The notes beneath the pieces were generated by a model. The model searched no databases, was not told where the DNA came from, and saw only the letters and a program-made list of their open reading frames with translations. Below are positions 41,265-46,138 of a stretch of 46,138 bases of DNA, piece by piece (within the stretch, counting starts at the first letter, position 1; every line of letters begins with the position of its first letter). A program made the position numbers and the translations under genes. Origin of the DNA: a filamentous cyanobacterium CCP2 (lineage in GTDB: Bacteria; Cyanobacteriota; Cyanobacteriia; Elainellales; Elainellaceae); the NCBI GenBank assembly GCA_003003615.1, contig PVWD01000015.1:1-46138 (forward strand). The letters are read 5' to 3'.

Positions 41265-42764
41265 CTACTGTACGGTTAGATTAATCAAGCTAACTGAACC
41301 GCCTTCTGGATTTGATACCACAACTTGATTTGTTTGCGGAATAAATTCAATTCCTTCTGGTTCAAATTCAGCTGCAATGTCTGCTCCAACCACATTCGGA
41401 TTCAAAATCACTGTGTCAATCAACTGAATGTTCCTTGGATCAGTAACATCATGAATCGTCATGGCATCCGATCGCTCGATCGCCACAAATGCCAATACTC
41501 GCCCATTCACTTCCCCAATGGAAACAACCTCCGGCTCAGGGCCCTTGCTACTACAACGCTGGGGCAACTGCAATGCCAAAATGCTGTCTTCGATCGTATC
41601 GCCACTGTCGCTGAGAAGTTCACCTGTTTGGGCATCAAACACGCTAACACTGCGGGTTCCATGTAAGCTCATGGGAATGCCGTTATAGCTTTGCTCGTTG
41701 ACCGCAGTCAGGTTGTCCTCATCCGCAGTTACAAAAAAGCTGAGGTCAGGAGAAAGGGCAATTCCATCAGGTTCTCGTGCTGCAGTGTATTCCTGGCGGA
41801 GAGACAAATCATAGCTACTAGAGCGACAATTGCCTTCCCCTACACTGTCTTCGAGCAGTCCAAATCCTGTCCGAATGCCAACGTCAAAATTTGTAACAGT
41901 AAATGCGCTAGCATCCAGCGGAGTTGGCAGGGGACTGGGAATTTCAATTCTGGCGACTGCATTATTTTCTTGCAGGGTTGCCACTAAAAATGAGTTGTCT
42001 GAAGCAATGCGGACGGTTTCTGGTTGAGGATCATTCGGGAAAAAAGGAATACCCTCTGGCGGTAATGGAATTTCGACTTGCGTCATATTTTCCAGTCCGT
42101 TTCTCAAATCAATGATGGAAACCGTACCCGGACGATTCTCAGGATTGGTTAAATCCTCTTCGTTTTCCTCATCTTCGTTAGCAACTGCTGCAAATTCTCC
42201 ATTCGGGGCAATGGCCACTGAATCGGGGCCGCGTCCCACTGTCACCTGCCCCAGCACATTCAGATCTGGAAGGGACAAGGCCACCACTTTCCCAGGCACT
42301 TCATCAAAGGTTTCTAGATTTGCCTCATCGTCGTCCTTCACTCCTACCAGGGCATAGGTATTGTCGGGGCTGACGGATACGCCTGTAATTTCGGCAGCAT
42401 TGGAACCTTCAGGAAAATATTCTTCGCTGAGCGTCCAGGTTTGAGCAACTGCAAGCTGATCTGCGGAAATGTTCACTACCGTAACCGTTTCACCTCCGGC
42501 AACAACTGCCAGACTGCCATCAGAGGCAACATCCAGCATTTCAGCCCCGCCTAAGTCGGGTAGCGTAAAGGCAACTTCAGCTTGAATCGTTGGAGGCTGC
42601 TGGGCTGAACTAAGCTGCCCCATCCCCAGGGTAAAACTTAAACTTAGCAGCGCGATCGTCCCCCAAAGAAGCGATCGCTGTCGAAAAAATCGGAACTGCT
42701 TCTGCCGCGATCGAGCTTTTTTGGGCTCAAATCTGGACAATACTTGGAAAATTGCTCTCATCAT
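41265..42764 (-). CDS. Exported beta-propeller protein (YncE/LVIVD-like)
   Basis: 499 residues. A basic N-terminus (KKARSRQKQFRFFRQR) leads into a hydrophobic signal segment (about 32-53, ending LSSAQQ). The rest is built of repeated four-strand blades with signatures such as VASDGSLAVVAGGETVTVVN, VSPDNTYALVGVKD, GRGPDSVAIAPNGEFAAVAN, PDGIALSPDLSFFVTADED and FIPQTNQVVVSNPEGGSVSL, consistent with a seven-bladed propeller. Acidic insertions (DEENEEDLTNPEN) could bind calcium. Exported propellers of this type are often surface or periplasmic proteins; the YVTN/YncE-like class is functionally unclear, so none is claimed. It is divergent from the TVP38-like gene. Confidence 0.85.
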   Translation of the reverse strand: MMRAIFQVLSRFEPKKARSRQKQFRFFRQRSLLWGTIALLSLSFTLGMGQLSSAQQPPTIQAEVAFTLPDLGGAEMLDVASDGSLAVVAGGETVTVVNISADQLAVAQTWTLSEEYFPEGSNAAEITGVSVSPDNTYALVGVKDDDEANLETFDEVPGKVVALSLPDLNVLGQVTVGRGPDSVAIAPNGEFAAVANEDEENEEDLTNPENRPGTVSIIDLRNGLENMTQVEIPLPPEGIPFFPNDPQPETVRIASDNSFLVATLQENNAVARIEIPSPLPTPLDASAFTVTNFDVGIRTGFGLLEDSVGEGNCRSSSYDLSLRQEYTAAREPDGIALSPDLSFFVTADEDNLTAVNEQSYNGIPMSLHGTRSVSVFDAQTGELLSDSGDTIEDSILALQLPQRCSSKGPEPEVVSIGEVNGRVLAFVAIERSDAMTIHDVTDPRNIQLIDTVILNPNVVGADIAAEFEPEGIEFIPQTNQVVVSNPEGGSVSLINLTVQ

Positions 42765-43002
42765 TACTCCTCACCATCGGATCAATACTGAACTGGATCA
42801 ATGCTTGGATTAACGCACAAAATTACCCTACCGTTTGCCTGATCCGCTTAGGTAAAGGAAAGACTAAGCTCACGTTAAGCTACCCTCCCAAAATTGTTAT
42901 CTTCAATGAAGCGAAGCAAGTCTGCTCTGGATTCGCTGCGCGATCGAATGTAGTCCTGAGTAGAGCCAGGGGCAGAGGGTTGCCTGCTCAAAGTGAGAAG
43001 CT

Positions 43003-43710
43003 GTGAAACATCCTAAACGACGCAAATTGAAGCAAAATGCCTGGTTTACCCGCCAGAATGGAATCGCTCTGGGCGTGATTGGTTTAAGCTTGGCAGCTTT
43101 TGGGTGGATGCAGCACGCTGAAATTAATATTTTTACGCCCGATGGGTTTGAGCGATCGATGGATGGCTTTGGGCTGATTGCGCCAGTGGTTTACATTGCG
43201 GTGCTGGTGGTGGCGGTGATTGTCAGTCAGGTGCCTCAATTGCCGTTGGCTTTAGCGGCTGGAGCCATGTGGGGAACAGTTCCGGCTGGAATTTACAGCA
43301 TTATTGGCGGCTTCCTGGGTGGCATGATTGCTTACTTCATTGGGCGATCGATCGGGCGTTCGGCCGTTAAAGCTTTCACAGGCAAAACCATTTACTTTTC
43401 CACCCATCGAGGCGAAATTTACATGGGCTGGCTCATTTTTCTGACCCGCCTGTTGCCCGTCTTTCCCTACGACCTGATCAGCTACGGAGCCGGAATTTCC
43501 GGTTTATCTCTGCGCGTCTATGCCCTTGCAACCCTGCTCGGCATGATTCCCTCAACCTTCCTCCTCACCTATATTGGGCACGCCTTCACCTTTAGTTTTG
43601 CCCAAACGATCGGCCTTGCTTTGTTTATTACCCTACTCATGATTGGACTGCCGTGGGGCATCCGTCGCTATAACTGGTTTGGTATGAGTCATGTGATTCG
43701 GATGGAGTAA
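43003..43710 (+). CDS. TVP38/TMEM64 (DedA-like) family membrane protein
   Basis: 235 residues from GTG 43003. An N-terminal basic tail precedes about five to six TM segments. The VTT/SNARE-associated domain shows the pattern QLPLALAAGAMWGTVPAGIY, then GGFLGGMIAYFIGRSIGRSA, and FLTRLLPVFPYDLISYGAGI with the conserved R-x-x-P-x-x-P(F)-x-x-x-(S/N)Y-x-x-G. The C-terminus is short and basic. Bacterial TVP38/DedA proteins are implicated in lipid flipping and membrane homeostasis. The GlsB/YeaQ gene is 78 bp downstream on the same strand and may be co-transcribed. Confidence 0.9.
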   Translation: MKHPKRRKLKQNAWFTRQNGIALGVIGLSLAAFGWMQHAEINIFTPDGFERSMDGFGLIAPVVYIAVLVVAVIVSQVPQLPLALAAGAMWGTVPAGIYSIIGGFLGGMIAYFIGRSIGRSAVKAFTGKTIYFSTHRGEIYMGWLIFLTRLLPVFPYDLISYGAGISGLSLRVYALATLLGMIPSTFLLTYIGHAFTFSFAQTIGLALFITLLMIGLPWGIRRYNWFGMSHVIRME

Positions 43711-43788
43711 AAAGACGATTTTCCAAGAAATGAGGCAAGATTAGAGCTATTAGTACGGCTTTGTTAAGTTCAATCATCCATACCTAAA

Positions 43789-44079
43789 ATGTCACTTATT
43801 GAACTGCTAATTTTGCTGGTCGTCGCAGCCATCTGCGGCGGAATTGGTCAAGCCTTAGTCGGATACACCGCAGGCGGTTGTTTAGTTTCAATTTTTGTGG
43901 GAATTGTAGGAGCTTACTTAGGCGTGTGGGTGGCGCGTCAGTTTGGCTTACCGATCTTCCTGCCGATCGCCGTTGGTGACACCACCTTTCCTTTGATCTG
44001 GTCAATCATTGGTTCAGCCATTTTCTCAGCCATTCTGGGATTAATTAACCGGGCACTCATTGGCGGACGACGCTATTAA
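43789..44079 (+). CDS. GlsB/YeaQ/YmgE-family stress response membrane protein
   Basis: 96 residues. It is almost entirely hydrophobic and Gly-rich with three TM helices: LIELLILLVVAAICGGIGQA, GGCLVSIFVGIVGAYLGVWV and LIWSIIGSAIFSAILGLINR. This is the transglycosylase-associated/GlsB family, small membrane proteins often induced by stress, mechanism unknown. Unlike the shortest members it carries a polar loop (PIAVGDTTFPL) before TM3. The start ATG 43789 is not preceded by a strong RBS. The gene follows the TVP38-like gene. Confidence 0.9.
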   Translation: MSLIELLILLVVAAICGGIGQALVGYTAGGCLVSIFVGIVGAYLGVWVARQFGLPIFLPIAVGDTTFPLIWSIIGSAIFSAILGLINRALIGGRRY

Positions 44080-44530
44080 CCTGAGCGTTGCCCAATCAAG
44101 GGATTAAAGACGACATCGTTCGTGGTAAAGGACATGATGGGACATGCCCCTGCAATGGGTGGGCAGCATCGCCAATTGCATCAGCCCTGTGGGTAAATCT
44201 TCCTGCTAAGTTTTGCTTAGCGATAGCGCATTGCATATCTTGATGATGAATAATGAACAACCATTACAGTACTTTTTTGCGTAGAACCCTTTGGTTTAGC
44301 AATGTAACGGATGGAGCAAGCTACATTCGCTAAATTGGGTTCACTCCAAACGCTTTGTACTGTTTTGACGGTTGGACTTTTGGGAGATGATTTTGGGCTG
44401 AAATTGGGAGATACTGGGTCTGTCTGAGGACTTGACCTGAGACAGTTAGTAAATCTCACGGTCTCGTCTCCGGGAGCCAATCCTGCAATGCTCCACCTGT
44501 CTACTTATCCCTTGAAGAGGAGATTTTTTT
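44080..44530. other. Intergenic region upstream of psaX
   Basis: About 450 bp. A minus-strand frame at 44217-44480 (87 codons from TTG) is open but has no RBS and no recognised domain, so I do not annotate it. A good RBS GAAGAGGAG precedes psaX. No terminator or RNA was identified. Confidence 0.4.
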
Positions 44531-44665
44531 ATGACCTCAAAACGCGACATCCCTCCCATGACCCCCTCTGGTTCCGCTCCTTACCCATTCCGCACCACCT
44601 GGGCTTTGGTGTTACTCGCCATTAACTTTGTGGTTGCCGCCTTTTATTTTGGCCTTCTTAAATAG
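44531..44665 (+). CDS. psaX: Photosystem I subunit PsaX
   Basis: 44 residues, below usual gene-finder cut-offs. The C-terminal part PFRTTWALVLLAINFVVAAF, ending YFGLLK, matches the single-helix PsaX subunit as known from Thermosynechococcus (YAFRTFWAVLLLAINFLVAA then YYFG). PsaX sits at the edge of photosystem I and contributes to binding one chlorophyll. The N-terminal extension (MTSKRDIPPMTPSGSAPY) is a few residues longer than the reference. ATG 44531 is preceded by AGAGGAG at nine bases. It appears alone, with no other psa genes nearby, as usual for this gene. Confidence 0.88.
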   Translation: MTSKRDIPPMTPSGSAPYPFRTTWALVLLAINFVVAAFYFGLLK

Positions 44666-44937
44666 CCAACTGAGTATTGATGAATAGGTTGTTGGTTGTC
44701 AGGGGTTGGGATGGCAACGGATGGAAGGATTAGGGCAGTAGAAAGAGGTGGCTGCAATCCATAGCGGATTAGCTGAGCCATACGGATTTTGTACTGACAA
44801 TTCCCTCAATTGCCATATTCATGAGCGTAAGCCAATATCACACAGAGCAACCGATCGCTCATGCTCGAAACCTGGCAACCAGCAGCCCTTGAGAAAACTT
44901 ACTTAGGATCGTAGGTTAAAAACTTGTGCCAACGTTT

Positions 44938-45046
44938 TGCTTAGTTGACTGGGCAGGCAAGATGCCCACCCCACAAGAATTTCAAGTTATTACTGCTTAG
45001 TTGAGAGCAGGTAAGATGCCCACCCCACAAGAATTTTAGGTGATTA
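44938..45046. repeat. Tandem duplication (56-bp period) of the GCAGGC-hairpin repeat
   Basis: Two head-to-tail units, each starting TGCTTAGTTGA and containing GCAGG(C/T)AAGATGCCCACC then CCACAAGAATTT. They share the AGGCAAGATGCC core of the dispersed repeat. The 430-bp stretch 44666-45095 holding this has no gene. Confidence 0.85.
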
Positions 45047-45095
45047 AATTTGCATTCCCTAGGGGATTCATTGATTCATTAAAGCGTTAAACCCG

Positions 45096-45962
45096 CTAAA
45101 ACGTTCCCCGAAAAATTCCTTGCGGGCGAATCAGCAATACCACCACCATCAGCAGTAACGCCACACCGAGCTTATATTCTGGCGAGATCCAATAGGTGGA
45201 AACCTCCTGAGCAATGCCGATCGCAAACGCACCGACGATCGCCCCATAGTGATTACCAATTCCGCCCAAAATCACCGCAGCAAACATCGGCAGGATTTGT
45301 AACCAACCCATCGCCGGACGCACCGCCGTAATCAGCCCATACATCCCACCGCCGATCGCCGTCAGCCCAGCCGCAATAATCCACGTCCACACCACCACCT
45401 GCTCTACATTAATTCCCGAAACGCGAGCCAAATCCACATTATCCGCCACCGCCCGCATGGCCTTACCCACCTTGGTGTATTGCAAAAGAGCATGTAAAGC
45501 AACAATTACCACCACCGCCAGCACAAACACCACAATCCGATTTTGCGGAATCCTTAACCCCCAAACGCTAAGAGCTGGAACCACGGGCAAATCGTATCGT
45601 TGATTTGCCGCACCCCAGATTAGAATAATCCCATTACGAAGGAACAAAGCCAGCCCGATCGAAATAATAATCAGCGTCGTTGCAGCCGCCCGTCGATCAC
45701 GCATCGGCTTCCAGATCAGCTTTTCCGTAATTAACGCCACCAGAATGGTAAAGACTGCTCCAATGGCGATCGAAAGCCAAATATTCATCCCCTGAAGATT
45801 CGCCACCAAAGCAAAATAAGCTCCAAGGGTCATCAAATCCCCATGCGCGAAATTCGCCAAACGCAGAATGCCATACGTCAGCGTCAAACCCACCGCAGCC
45901 AAAGCAATGATGCTACCAACAAAAACGCCATTGATCAGAAGTTGAACCAGTTGTTGATCCAT
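45096..45962 (-). CDS. Branched-chain/neutral amino acid ABC transporter permease (LivH type)
   Basis: 288 residues with about eight TM segments. Signatures are QLLINGVFVGSIIALAAVGL, TYGILRLANFAHGDLMTLGAYFAL near the N-terminus, GKAMRAVADNVDLARVSGIN (the cytosolic EAA-like loop that contacts the ATPase) and LGGIGNHYGAIVGAFAIGIAQE. It is one of the two permeases of the LivFGHMK importer; in cyanobacteria the corresponding system is NatABCDE, whose LivH-like member is NatD. The partners lie beyond the right edge or elsewhere. The ATG region is preceded by an STRR repeat, so its promoter lies beyond the repeat. Confidence 0.92.
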   Translation of the reverse strand: MDQQLVQLLINGVFVGSIIALAAVGLTLTYGILRLANFAHGDLMTLGAYFALVANLQGMNIWLSIAIGAVFTILVALITEKLIWKPMRDRRAAATTLIIISIGLALFLRNGIILIWGAANQRYDLPVVPALSVWGLRIPQNRIVVFVLAVVVIVALHALLQYTKVGKAMRAVADNVDLARVSGINVEQVVVWTWIIAAGLTAIGGGMYGLITAVRPAMGWLQILPMFAAVILGGIGNHYGAIVGAFAIGIAQEVSTYWISPEYKLGVALLLMVVVLLIRPQGIFRGTF

Positions 45963-45968
45963 TGAGGA

Positions 45969-46035
45969 GAGGAGTGGGGAGTAGGGAATAGGGAGTCGGG
46001 AGTAGGGAATAGAGAGTCGGGAGTGAGGAGTGAGG
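45969..46035. repeat. STRR-type heptanucleotide repeat upstream of the LivH-type gene
   Basis: GGGAGTA, GGGAATA, GGGAGTC and GAGTGAG heptamers in tandem, the same family as at 12968, 15010 and inside the chlH-like gene. A second short tandem (GGGAACA, about 46064-46080) follows. Confidence 0.88.
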
Positions 46036-46138
46036 TAGAGACGTGAAATTTACATCTGTCAAGGGAACAGGGAACAGGGACGCGAGAATAATGCATCTGC
46101 GTCTGCCATTTCAACCCACCCTTCCAGACCTAAAACCG

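Noticed and set aside
44217-44480. 87-codon minus frame upstream of psaX
   Set aside because: TTG start without RBS, basic and Ser/Pro-rich, no known pattern. It might be real but cannot be supported.

Overview
The window is chromosomal DNA from a phycobilisome-containing cyanobacterium. The evidence is an apcA-apcB-apcC core-phycobiliprotein cluster, a very short psaX gene (photosystem I), a ChlH-type chelatase subunit, a gshB/grxC pair, and the high density of CGATCG/GCGATCGC (HIP1-type) octamers in and between genes. psaX, heptanucleotide tandem repeats (STRR-like) and paired HpsE-type glycosyltransferases point to a Leptolyngbya-like filamentous lineage. That placement is inference; no 16S rRNA gene is present.

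Layout. 1-4.1 kb: the 3' end of a PEP-utilising enzyme gene, a small hypothetical gene with a strong terminator, a VOC-fold gene, then a YqiJ-like OB-fold membrane protein followed by a flotillin (YqiK-like). 4.1-9.3 kb: a MITE-like element, an exported FxLYD-like protein abutting a TPR-GT61 glycosyltransferase, and a secreted repeat-rich protein with a beta-barrel-like C-terminus. 9.3-11.4 kb: an OmpR-type response regulator and its histidine kinase (ATGA overlap). 11.8-16.6 kb: a pentapeptide-repeat membrane protein, MFS transporter, msrA, a conserved hypothetical, tRNA-Ser(CGA) and a Uma2-family gene. 16.8-18.7 kb: two tandem HpsE-like glycosyltransferases. 19.4-21.1 kb: apcABC with a large terminator hairpin. 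21.3-26 kb: ftsW, a methyltransferase-tetR unit divergent from an amidase across a perfect palindrome, and a decayed Rpn-type pseudogene. 26-30 kb: an ABC ATPase and substrate-binding lipoprotein without a permease, then gshB and grxC. 30-35 kb: ubiD, an intact Rpn-family gene, a ClC-CBS transporter, and two small exported proteins, one a 53-residue lipoprotein. 35.9-39.8 kb: a ChlH/BchH-like subunit. 40-46 kb: a PAS-LuxR regulator, an exported beta-propeller protein, a TVP38 membrane protein, a GlsB/YeaQ-type protein, psaX and a LivH-type permease.

The most striking feature is how heavily the window is seeded with small repeats that have entered genes. One hairpin repeat (core GCAGGCAAGATGCCTGC) occurs inside MITE-like elements near 4.2, 16.7 and 41.1 kb, as a tandem pair near 45 kb, and in frame inside the chlH-like gene. 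That gene carries a second in-frame insert made of heptamer repeat. An 88-bp repeat occurs near 21.2 and 39.8 kb, and its third, shorter copy forms the 3' end of the Uma2 gene beside tRNA-Ser.

Functional themes are light harvesting and tetrapyrrole metabolism (apcABC, psaX, chlH-like), envelope and polysaccharide functions (flotillin pair, GT61, HpsE-like pair, FtsW, ClC, LivH) and redox repair (msrA, gshB, grxC). No prophage, CRISPR array, complete transposase gene or recognisable new defence system was found.
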